From Muribaculaceae bacterium (GTDB lineage Bacteria > Bacteroidota > Bacteroidia > Bacteroidales > Muribaculaceae): 6,006 nt of DNA. The notes under the pieces were generated by a model, which made no database searches, was not told the DNA's origin, and was given only the letters and a program-made list of their open reading frames with translations. A program made the translations under genes and the position numbers. Where the stretch lies: NCBI GenBank assembly GCA_020026215.1, contig JAHHQT010000102.1, positions 1 to 6,006 on the forward strand, given 5' to 3'. Below, one piece after another: positions 1 to 6,006 of this stretch. The stretch's first letter is position 1, and each line of letters starts with the position of its first letter.

Positions 1-1469
1 GTACAACCTCTGTTGAAATTTCAGAATGGTTAAGCCGCATGTTGCAACAACGCAATATTCCTCACAATGTATTGAATGCCAAGTTGCATCAAAAAGAAGC
101 TGAAATCGTTGCTCGCGCAGGTCAAAAGGCAGTTGTAACCATTGCAACTAACATGGCTGGTCGTGGTACCGATATTAAGTTGGCTCCTGAAGTAAAAGAA
201 GCCGGAGGTTTGGCAATTATCGGTACTGAGCGTCACGAATCTCGTCGTGTTGACCGTCAGCTTCGTGGTCGTGCAGGTCGTCAAGGAGACCCTGGATCTT
301 CTGTGTTCTACGTGTCATTCGAAGATACAGTAATGCGTTTGTTCGCTACTGACCGTGTTGTTAAGATGCTTGACCATCTTGGTTTGAAAGAAGGTGAAAT
401 GATTGAAGCAAACATGGTTACCAAGTCCATTGAAAATGCGCAAAAACGTGTAGAAGAAAACAACTTCGGTATTCGTAAACGTCTATTGGAGTATGATGAC
501 GTAATGAATGCCCAACGTAAAGTGATTTACTCTCGTCGTCACCACGCATTGATGGGAGAACGTATTGGAATCGACATCATGAACATGATTTATGATACAG
601 TTGAATCTATCGTTACTTCATACGGAGGTCAAGACGATTACGAAGATTTGAAACTTGACATTCTTAAAACTTTAGCTATTGAAATTCCTTTCAATGAAAA
701 AGAATTCAAGACATTGTCTGAAAATGATCAAATCGACAAGATTTACCAAGCGGCAATTGCAACTTTCAAACGTAAGAATGAAAAGATGGCTGAAGTTGCA
801 AATCCTATCATCAAAGATATTGTAGAAAACCAAGGTGGTAAAGGACTTATCCGTGTTCCTATTGCAGATGGTAAACGTGTATTCGGTATTACTGTTGATT
901 TGGAAGAATCATATAAGGCTGAATGTACTAATATTTCCAAAGCATGGCAGAAAGCAATCTTGTTGATGTCTATTGACGAATCTTGGAAGGAACACTTGCG
1001 TGAACTTGACCAACTTCGTCAATCTGTACAAAATGCAAGCTATGAACAAAAAGATCCTCTATTGATTTACAAATTAGAGTCGTTTAACTTGTTCAAGAAC
1101 ATGGTTAGTGCAATGAATGCAAAAGCTGTTTCTATCTTGATGAGAGGTCAAATCCCAATCGTTCCTAAACAAGAACAACCGGAACAAGAAAACAGTAATG
1201 TTTCTGTTTCTCCAAGTAGACCATCTTCACAACCTGTTCCAGCTGTAAGTGCAGCTATGCCTGAGAGGAAGAGCGACTACAGCAAATATACAGCTCATAA
1301 AGAAGAATATCCTGGACAAGATGCTCAACGTCAAGCAGCTTCTGCTCCACAAGGACAAAGACACGTTGTCAGTCCTATCAAAGCAGAACCAAAGATTGGA
1401 CGTAATGATCCTTGCCCATGTGGCAGCGGTAAAAAATACAAGAACTGCCACGGTAAAGGATTGGTATAA
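1..1469 (+). CDS. secA: Preprotein translocase ATPase SecA, C-terminal part (5' end outside window)
   Basis: SecA is the cytoplasmic motor ATPase that pushes unfolded preproteins through the SecYEG channel. The reading frame is already open at base 3 (reads TTSVEISEWLSRM), so the gene begins upstream; the ATG at 39 is internal. About 489 codons are present, roughly the last 45% of a normal SecA. Visible in order: the end of nucleotide-binding domain 2 with the DEAD-helicase motif TNMAGRGTDIKL (147-182) and the arginine-finger motif QLRGRAGRQGD (258-290); the segment MLDHLGLKEGEMIE and the conserved RLLEYDDVMNAQRK (483-524), which lead into the helical scaffold and wing; the helix SIDESWKEHLRELDQLRQSV (969-1028); a disordered linker rich in Pro, Gln and Ser (about 1149-1391); and a C-terminal zinc motif CPCGSGKKYKNCH (1413-1451, C-x-C-x8-C-H), known in the family to bind SecB and ribosomes. 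It ends in TAA, followed by its own terminator. No frameshift or missing motif is seen in the part present. Family identity is essentially certain. Confidence 0.98.
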   Translation, partial: TTSVEISEWLSRMLQQRNIPHNVLNAKLHQKEAEIVARAGQKAVVTIATNMAGRGTDIKLAPEVKEAGGLAIIGTERHESRRVDRQLRGRAGRQGDPGSSVFYVSFEDTVMRLFATDRVVKMLDHLGLKEGEMIEANMVTKSIENAQKRVEENNFGIRKRLLEYDDVMNAQRKVIYSRRHHALMGERIGIDIMNMIYDTVESIVTSYGGQDDYEDLKLDILKTLAIEIPFNEKEFKTLSENDQIDKIYQAAIATFKRKNEKMAEVANPIIKDIVENQGGKGLIRVPIADGKRVFGITVDLEESYKAECTNISKAWQKAILLMSIDESWKEHLRELDQLRQSVQNASYEQKDPLLIYKLESFNLFKNMVSAMNAKAVSILMRGQIPIVPKQEQPEQENSNVSVSPSRPSSQPVPAVSAAMPERKSDYSKYTAHKEEYPGQDAQRQAASAPQGQRHVVSPIKAEPKIGRNDPCPCGSGKKYKNCHGKGLV

Positions 1470-1491
1470 TTTGTAAATTATAACTTAATAT

Positions 1492-1532
1492 AGCGGCCTG
1501 ATAAAATTAGACTTATCAGGCCGCTTCTTTTT
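1492..1532 (+). terminator. Rho-independent terminator of secA
   Basis: A perfect 13-bp stem (1492-1504 pairs with 1513-1525; core GCGGCCTGATAA / TTATCAGGCCGC) encloses an 8-nt loop and is followed directly by the T-rich tract TTCTTTTT (1525-1532). It starts 23 bp after the secA stop codon. The GC-rich lower stem stands out sharply from the AT-rich surroundings. It should end secA transcription and separate it from the tsaC unit. On the opposite strand the stem lacks a good T tract, so it looks one-directional. Confidence 0.93.
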
Positions 1533-1575
1533 GCCCAATTTATTCATAAATTTTTATGAGATTATTTCCATGGCT

Positions 1576-1607
1576 TTTGTATTACCAATTTAATATTTAT
1601 ATCTTTG
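1576..1607 (+). promoter_or_regulatory. Bacteroidota-type primary-sigma promoter upstream of tsaC
   Basis: TTTG at 1576-1579 (-33 element) and TATCTTTG at 1600-1607 (a full match to the -7 consensus TAnnTTTG) are separated by 20 bp, the spacing expected for the Bacteroidota housekeeping sigma factor. Transcription would start at about 1612-1616, giving a leader of roughly 45 nt before the tsaC ATG. It lies after the secA terminator and is the only convincing promoter in the window, so it probably drives the whole downstream four-gene run. The match is seen in the sequence; its activity is inferred. Confidence 0.8.
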
Positions 1608-1657
1608 TATAATAGTTAAAAAGAAATTAGAAAATAATTCTTCCAAAATTTGGTAAA

Positions 1658-2221
1658 ATGGATGAAGAAATAAAAAAAGTTATCGAAATACTTCGTAAAG
1701 GTGGCATCATTTTATACCCGACAGATACAATTTGGGGACTTGGTTGCGATGCAACAAATAAAGATGCAGTCCAAAAGATATATCAAATCAAGAAACGTGC
1801 TGAAAACAAAGCCATGTTGGTTTTACTTGGAGAAAGAGAAGACCTCTCAAAATATGTTTCAGAAGTCCCAGATGTGGCATATTCATTAATTGAATTGAAC
1901 AACAAACCCACTACAATCATCTATGATGATGCCTACAACTTAGCTCCAAACTTGTTAGGAGACAACAATAGTGTTGGAATCCGTATTACCAACGAAAAAT
2001 TCAGCAAAACGCTATGCCAACGTTTTCATAAGCCGATTGTTTCTACTTCAGCTAACGTCAGTGGAGAGCCTTCACCTGCAACATTCAACGAAATTTCTGA
2101 TTACATAAAAGAATCTGTTGATTATATTGTTAAATATAGACAAGATGACAAAACTAAAAACAGTGCATCTTGTATCATCAAATTGTCAAACGATTGCACT
2201 TTTAAAATACTTAGACCTTGA
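1658..2221 (+). CDS. tsaC: L-threonylcarbamoyladenylate synthase (TsaC/YrdC/Sua5 family)
   Basis: This cytoplasmic enzyme makes threonylcarbamoyl-AMP from threonine, bicarbonate and ATP, the first step of the universal t6A modification at position 37 of tRNAs reading ANN codons; TsaD and partners then transfer the group to tRNA. The protein has 187 residues, the length of the short TsaC form, and lacks the extra C-terminal Sua5 domain. Family motifs are in place: YPTDTIWGLGCDA (20-32), the basic patch KKRAENKAM (45-53), PTTIIY (84-89), STSANVSG (129-136) and SASCIIKL (169-176). The ATG at 1658 puts the first helix and the YPTDT strand at the usual distance from the N-terminus. No Shine-Dalgarno sequence is visible, only A/T-rich leader, which is normal for Bacteroidota. 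It is the first gene of the unit behind the promoter at 1576-1607, and its TGA stop overlaps the start of the next gene. The family call is firm; the choice between the tsaC and the broader Sua5/YciO label rests on length and motifs. Confidence 0.93.
   Translation: MDEEIKKVIEILRKGGIILYPTDTIWGLGCDATNKDAVQKIYQIKKRAENKAMLVLLGEREDLSKYVSEVPDVAYSLIELNNKPTTIIYDDAYNLAPNLLGDNNSVGIRITNEKFSKTLCQRFHKPIVSTSANVSGEPSPATFNEISDYIKESVDYIVKYRQDDKTKNSASCIIKLSNDCTFKILRP
2218..2221 (+). other. Stop/start overlap (TTGA) coupling tsaC to the sugar transferase
   Basis: The four bases TTGA carry the TTG start of the transferase (2218-2220) and the TGA stop of tsaC (2219-2221). There is no Shine-Dalgarno sequence. An in-frame TAG at 2212-2214 rules out a longer protein, and no other ATG, GTG or TTG codon occurs in frame before codon 40. 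This is the arrangement expected for translation re-initiation by ribosomes finishing tsaC. That the TTG is the start is inferred from the reading frame. Confidence 0.75.
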
Positions 2222-3642
2222 TTAATTCAAAGACATTAAGAATAAAATATATTATAAGTGACTATGTAGCAGCGAATGTTGCATGGATTCTCTTCACATT
2301 TATACGCTATCATCTGACTTGGGACAATGTCAATATGCATTCTTTTACGACAGTTGAATCGTATTTTCATGCTGAAGGTGTAATATATGGTCTTATAGCG
2401 TTTCCATTCTTAATGGTATTTCTTGGATACCTTTCAGGATTCTATAATAAAGTATTCTTCAAATCAAGACTTCAAGAACTACTTACTACCCTAACATCCA
2501 CATTCATCGCTTCAATGATTATGTTTTTCCTTATTTTGATAAATGACAGCTATAGCGAACGCTTAAGAAACTATGAGCTGATTTTGACGATGTGGGGATG
2601 TATTTTCTTTTTTCTATATTTTGTTCGAGCTATTATCACTGGACATACTAAAAAGGAAATTGATAAAGGCAAGTTGAAATTCAATACTCTAATAATAGGG
2701 AACAATCTCCAAACGTATGAATTGATTGGGAAATTAAAGCAATCCAATAATTATTACGGACATCATATTGCTGGAATTGTTCATCTTTCAGATGACAAAG
2801 ACTTTCATAATTCAGATTTGCCTATTTTTGAATTATCTGAAATTGAAGAGGTTTGTAAAACATTGGATATACATGCTGTTATCATCTCTCCTAACCGAAT
2901 GGATAAGAATAAATTATTTAATTTGATTAATAATTTATTTGTGTTGAATATCCCAATCAAAATTTCGCCACAACTTTATGATATTTTGGTGACAAAATTT
3001 CACAACACAAACTTATTTGGTGAGCCGTTGATTGACATTGCACAAAGCAATATGCCGGAGTCTCAAAAATGTATCAAACGAACATTGGATGTTATTTTCT
3101 CAATTATTGCATTAATAATTCTGACTCCTATTTTCATCATTACAGCTATACTAATCAAATTAGATACGAAAGGTCCTGTATTCTACAAGCAACAAAGAAT
3201 TGGCCAACATGGAATTCCGTTCTATATTTACAAATTTCGTTCAATGATTGAACATGCTGAAAAGGGGCAACCCCAATTATCATCTAAGAATGATGCCAGA
3301 ATTACCAGAGTTGGTAAAATTCTGAGGAAATATAGAATTGACGAAACTCCACAATTCTGGAACGTATTGCGTGGCGATATGTCTTTGGTGGGTCCAAGAC
3401 CCGAAAGACAATTCTTCATAGATCAAATTATTGAAAAAGCTTCATATTATACCTTAGTCTATCAAATTAGACCGGGAATCACCTCAATGGGTGTGGTGAA
3501 ATTTGGATATGCGACAAACATTGAGCAAATGATTGAAAGGACAAAATACGATATTATATATATTGAAAATATGTCTCTTTTGATAGATTTGAAGATTATC
3601 TTGTACACGATTAAAACAGTTTTGACAGGTAAAGGATTATAA
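2218..3642 (+). CDS. Polyprenyl-phosphate sugar-1-phosphate transferase (WcaJ/WbaP-like polyprenyl glycosylphosphotransferase)
   Basis: Inner-membrane enzyme that transfers a sugar-1-phosphate from a UDP-sugar to undecaprenyl phosphate, the first committed step of exopolysaccharide, capsule, O-antigen or glycoprotein glycan assembly. The 474-residue length is typical of the large WcaJ/WbaP class. In order: four hydrophobic helices (about 11-30, 54-74, 92-109, 121-140); a CoA-binding-like/Rossmann-like region (about 155-265); a hydrophobic re-entrant helix after KRTLDV with its helix-breaking Pro304 (about 288-315); and the catalytic domain with GPVFYKQQRIG (319-329), YKFRSM (338-343), the Asp375-Glu376 dyad in RIDETPQFWNVLRGD (373-387), SLVGPRPE (389-396) and the RPGIT motif (418-422). 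The start is TTG at 2218: an in-frame TAG lies at 2212-2214 and the next ATG is codon 40, inside the membrane region. It overlaps the tsaC stop by 4 bp, and clc follows after 6 bp. Catalytic residues look intact. The sugar substrate cannot be read from the sequence, and no other glycan gene is in the window. Confidence 0.93.
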   Translation: MINSKTLRIKYIISDYVAANVAWILFTFIRYHLTWDNVNMHSFTTVESYFHAEGVIYGLIAFPFLMVFLGYLSGFYNKVFFKSRLQELLTTLTSTFIASMIMFFLILINDSYSERLRNYELILTMWGCIFFFLYFVRAIITGHTKKEIDKGKLKFNTLIIGNNLQTYELIGKLKQSNNYYGHHIAGIVHLSDDKDFHNSDLPIFELSEIEEVCKTLDIHAVIISPNRMDKNKLFNLINNLFVLNIPIKISPQLYDILVTKFHNTNLFGEPLIDIAQSNMPESQKCIKRTLDVIFSIIALIILTPIFIITAILIKLDTKGPVFYKQQRIGQHGIPFYIYKFRSMIEHAEKGQPQLSSKNDARITRVGKILRKYRIDETPQFWNVLRGDMSLVGPRPERQFFIDQIIEKASYYTLVYQIRPGITSMGVVKFGYATNIEQMIERTKYDIIYIENMSLLIDLKIILYTIKTVLTGKGL

Positions 3643-3648
3643 TAGTAT

Positions 3649-5457
3649 ATGTACAATTCTGTAATAACAAATGATAAATTAGACAATTTGTTGATGAAGA
3701 TCATCCAATGGAGGGAAAATCACATCAACGAAAAAACTTTTTTATTGATTTTAGCGTTCGTAATCGGAATTTTGTCCGGTTTCGCAGCCTTGTTATTGAA
3801 ATTCCTAATCCATTCAATAGCATCATTATTAAGTTCACACATCACCATTGGAGGTGCTAACTATTTATATTTAGTATATCCAATTATTGGTATTTTAATT
3901 GTTGGCTTATATGTCCGTTTTGTGGTAAAAGACAATATCTCCCATGGTGTTACCCGTGTACTTTATTCAATCTCCCAGAATAAGAGTAGATTAAAATTCC
4001 ATAATACCTATACTTCTGTTGTAGCCAGTTCTATAACCATCGGTTTTGGTGGATCTGTCGGAGCAGAAGGTCCTATTGTAAATACAGGTGCTGCTATTGG
4101 CTCGAACTTGGGTAGTATGTTCAGGATGTCTCCACAGATTCTAATGATGTTGGTAGGTAGTGGTGCTGCGGCTGGTGTTGCAGGTATTTTCAAAGCCCCA
4201 ATTGCAGGTATGCTTTTTGCCATTGAGGTTTTAATGATTGACCTTACCACGGTGTCCGTGATGCCATTATTAGTATCATCAATTACAGCAGCTACTGTTT
4301 CTTATGTGTTTACCGGATATTCTCCAGAATTTATCTTCGACCAGAGTGAGAATTTTCTAACAAATAGAATTCCATTTGTTATTATTTTGGGTATTGTTTG
4401 TGGTTTCACATCATTATATTTTACCAAAGTAATTGGCATGATGGAAAATATGTTCAAAAAATTAAGGAATCCATGGTACAAGTTTGCTGTAGGTTCTGTT
4501 ATTCTTAGCGCCTTGATTTTCTGTTTTCCGCCACTATATGGTGAAGGTTATGATGCTATTACCGAACTGCTAAATGGAGACCCATCTTCCCTATTTGATG
4601 GCAGTGTGTTCTACGGATTTAAAGACAATGTTTGGTTTGTTTTAGCATTCTTGTTAATGATTATATTAACCAAAGTGTTTGCCACTAGTGCTACCAACGG
4701 TGGTGGTGGCGTCGGTGGTACATTTGCACCATCATTGTATGTGGGATGTATGACAGGATTCCTATTTGCCTATTTGATTAATACGTTAGGGCTTTTTCCA
4801 GGGCATGAACTTTCTTGCAAAAACTTTGCGTTAATGGGTATGGCAGGTGTGATGTCAGGTGTAATGCACGCTCCTTTGATGGGTATATTTTTGACCGCAG
4901 AAATGACAGGTGGTTATCAATTATTCTTGCCGTTGTTGATAGTTTCAACAATTTCTTATTGTACGATTAAACTATTTGTTCCATACAGCATCTATACTAT
5001 GCGTTTGGCAAAGCGTGGAGAATTGCTTACACACCATAAAGACAAAGCTGTATTGACTCTTCTAAAGATGGATAGCGTAATTGAAAAAGACTTTACAGAA
5101 GTACATCCTGAAATGAGCTTGCGCGAAATGGTACAAGCTATTTCAGAATCTGACAGAAACCTATTTCCTGTAACCGATTCAGAAGGTACACTTATAGGCA
5201 TTGTCCTTTTGAATGATATTCGAAATATCATGTTCCGACCGGCTCTATATGATAAAATGTATGTAAGGAAGTTTATGTGTATGCCTCCTGCCAAGTTGGA
5301 AGTAAATGAAAATATGGAAAATGTAATGAAAATTTTTGACAAGACAAATGCATGGAATTTACCTGTCGTCGAAAATGGTAAATATATTGGATTCGTTTCA
5401 AAGTCAAAGATTTTCAATTCATACCGCCGAGTTTTAAGACACTATTCAGATGATTAA
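3649..5457 (+). CDS. CLC-family chloride channel/transporter with C-terminal CBS domain pair
   Basis: Inner-membrane homodimeric CLC protein that moves chloride or related anions, as a channel or an anion/H+ exchanger; 602 residues. The transmembrane CLC domain spans about 30-455. Landmarks, aligned by eye to E. coli ClcA: NISHGV (96-101) in place of the GSGIP signature, keeping a serine (Ser98); GAEGP (138-142) with the outer gating glutamate Glu140; AIEV (191-194), where the inner proton glutamate is replaced by Val194; GTFAP (357-361) for the GxFxP motif; and Tyr446 in PYSIYT for the ion-coordinating tyrosine. Two CBS domains follow (about 474-530 and 540-595), which in relatives sense adenine nucleotides. 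The ATG at 3649 lies 6 bp after the upstream stop; the ATG at 3694 (Met16) is an alternative that fits the usual short N-terminus better. It ends with tandem TAA TAA, and fmt follows after 10 bp. The family is certain; channel versus exchanger is open. Confidence 0.95.
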   Translation: MYNSVITNDKLDNLLMKIIQWRENHINEKTFLLILAFVIGILSGFAALLLKFLIHSIASLLSSHITIGGANYLYLVYPIIGILIVGLYVRFVVKDNISHGVTRVLYSISQNKSRLKFHNTYTSVVASSITIGFGGSVGAEGPIVNTGAAIGSNLGSMFRMSPQILMMLVGSGAAAGVAGIFKAPIAGMLFAIEVLMIDLTTVSVMPLLVSSITAATVSYVFTGYSPEFIFDQSENFLTNRIPFVIILGIVCGFTSLYFTKVIGMMENMFKKLRNPWYKFAVGSVILSALIFCFPPLYGEGYDAITELLNGDPSSLFDGSVFYGFKDNVWFVLAFLLMIILTKVFATSATNGGGGVGGTFAPSLYVGCMTGFLFAYLINTLGLFPGHELSCKNFALMGMAGVMSGVMHAPLMGIFLTAEMTGGYQLFLPLLIVSTISYCTIKLFVPYSIYTMRLAKRGELLTHHKDKAVLTLLKMDSVIEKDFTEVHPEMSLREMVQAISESDRNLFPVTDSEGTLIGIVLLNDIRNIMFRPALYDKMYVRKFMCMPPAKLEVNENMENVMKIFDKTNAWNLPVVENGKYIGFVSKSKIFNSYRRVLRHYSDD

Positions 5458-5467
5458 TAATATAGAT

Positions 5468-6006
5468 ATGACAAAACAAGATCTAAAGATTGTATTTTTC
5501 GGAACTCCGGATTTTGCAGTTGCCAGTTTAGATAAATTAATTGAAAACGGATATAATATTTCTGCTGTTGTTACAATGCCCGACAAACAAGCCGGTCGTG
5601 GTCACCATTTGTTGCAATCAGACGTAAAAAAATATGCTCTTGAAAAAGGATTAAAGATTCTACAACCTGTAAAATTAAAAGATCCTGAATTTGTTTCCGA
5701 GTTACAAAATATCAATGCAGACCTATTCATTGTTATTGCTTTCCGTATGCTTCCTGAAGTAGTATGGGGAATGCCAAAATTGGGTACTTTTAACTTGCAT
5801 GCTTCTTTACTACCAAAATATCGTGGCGCAGCTCCAATCAACTGGGCGGTAATCAACGGCGATAAAGAAACAGGTGTTACCACTTTCTTCTTAAAGCATG
5901 AAATTGATACCGGCGACATCATTGAACAAAGAAAAATCGATATTGCTTTCACTGACAATGTGGAAGTGGTGCATGATAAATTGATGAACTTAGGTGCAGA
6001 TATGGT
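5468..6006 (+). CDS. fmt: Methionyl-tRNA formyltransferase, N-terminal part (3' end outside window)
   Basis: Cytoplasmic enzyme that formylates initiator Met-tRNA using 10-formyltetrahydrofolate, so that bacterial translation can start with N-formylmethionine. 179 complete codons are present, a bit more than half of the usual length of about 310-325; the frame is open at the window end. The Rossmann-like formyltransferase domain begins at once: VFFGTPDFAV (9-18), MPDKQAGRG (37-45), AFRMLPEVVW (91-100) and FNLHASLLPKYRGAAPIN (108-125). The catalytic triad of the family, Asn106/His108/Asp144 in E. coli, matches Asn109, His111 and Asp147 (in EIDTGDI) here. ATG 5468 is the only good start: it is 10 bp after the clc stop and places the GTPDF strand at the expected distance. 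No Shine-Dalgarno sequence and no separate promoter are visible, so it is probably transcribed with clc and the upstream genes. The C-terminal tRNA-binding domain lies outside the window. Confidence 0.97.
   Translation, partial: MTKQDLKIVFFGTPDFAVASLDKLIENGYNISAVVTMPDKQAGRGHHLLQSDVKKYALEKGLKILQPVKLKDPEFVSELQNINADLFIVIAFRMLPEVVWGMPKLGTFNLHASLLPKYRGAAPINWAVINGDKETGVTTFFLKHEIDTGDIIEQRKIDIAFTDNVEVVHDKLMNLGADM

Larger units (their letters stand above)
1607..6006 (+). other. Predicted operon: tsaC - sugar-1-phosphate transferase - CLC protein - fmt
   Basis: Four co-directional genes follow the promoter at 1576-1607 with junctions of -4, +6 and +10 bp. I found no stem-loop with a T tract and no TAnnTTTG element with a paired upstream TTTG in any of the junctions, so a single transcript that runs past the window end is the simplest reading. 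The unit combines tRNA modification, initiation of glycan synthesis, anion transport and initiator-tRNA formylation. The genes share packing rather than an obvious pathway, as is common for housekeeping operons. Confidence 0.7.

Noticed and set aside
1465..1473. TATAATTTG at the secA stop codon as a second -7 promoter element.
   Set aside because: The spacing inside the element is TA-N3-TTTG rather than TA-N2-TTTG, and it lies before the secA terminator, so a transcript from it would be ended at once.
1249..1476. A 75-codon + strand frame overlapping the secA 3' end.
   Set aside because: It is an out-of-frame reading of the SecA linker and zinc motif, whose own frame is clearly coding.
1470..1657. 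A small RNA, riboswitch or attachment site in the only intergenic gap.
   Set aside because: Beyond the terminator and promoter, the rest is featureless A/T-rich sequence; there is no conserved aptamer-like structure, direct repeat or tRNA-like segment.
2908..2939. An 11-bp inverted repeat (AATAAATTATT / AATAATTTATT) separated by 10 bases.
   Set aside because: It is made only of A and T, lies inside the well-supported transferase coding sequence (KNKLFNLINNLF region) and has no terminator tract; expected by chance in AT-rich coding DNA.
1452..3638. The 3' ends of secA and the transferase share GGTAAAGGATT (1452-1462 and 3628-3638), both coding GKGL before the stop.
   Set aside because: The match is only 11 bases, with no extension into flanking sequence and unrelated protein contexts; coincidence rather than a repeat or recombination scar.
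4992..5417. A 141-codon open frame on the - strand within the clc CBS region, and a 118-codon one within fmt (5602-5958).
   Set aside because: Both lie fully antisense to genes with strong family motifs, show no recognisable domain, and have no promoter or start context; they are shadow frames.

Overview
The window is an AT-rich chromosomal stretch from a member of the Bacteroidota, most likely order Bacteroidales. Three things suggest this: the proteins resemble Bacteroides/Prevotella-type family members as I remember them; no gene start has a recognisable Shine-Dalgarno sequence; and the one clear promoter has the Bacteroidota form (TTTG near -33, TAnnTTTG near -7). All five genes lie on the + strand, and both edge genes are cut by the window.

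Layout: (1) 1-1469 is the 3' part of secA, the Sec translocase ATPase, ending in its C-terminal zinc-binding motif. (2) 1470-1657 is the only real intergenic gap. It holds a strong rho-independent terminator that closes the secA unit (1492-1532) and then a promoter (1576-1607) for the next unit. (3) 1658-6006 is a tightly packed run of four genes: tsaC (tRNA t6A synthesis), a polyprenyl-phosphate sugar-1-phosphate transferase (the membrane enzyme that starts surface glycan synthesis), a CLC-family chloride channel/transporter with two C-terminal CBS domains, and the 5' part of fmt (methionyl-tRNA formyltransferase). Gaps in this run are -4, +6 and +10 bp, with no terminator or second promoter visible, so it reads as one operon.

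The operon mixes two tRNA/translation functions (tsaC at one end, fmt at the other) with two envelope membrane proteins. From memory, tsaC, clc and fmt are near neighbours in many Bacteroidales genomes, so the glycan-initiating transferase is the member that may vary. There is no transposase, integrase, tRNA, CRISPR array or phage gene, and I see no evidence of an undescribed multi-gene system. The points most worth a second look are the channel-like Glu-Val pair at the inner proton gate of the CLC protein, the TTG start of the transferase overlapping the tsaC stop, and the placement of the transferase in a housekeeping operon.
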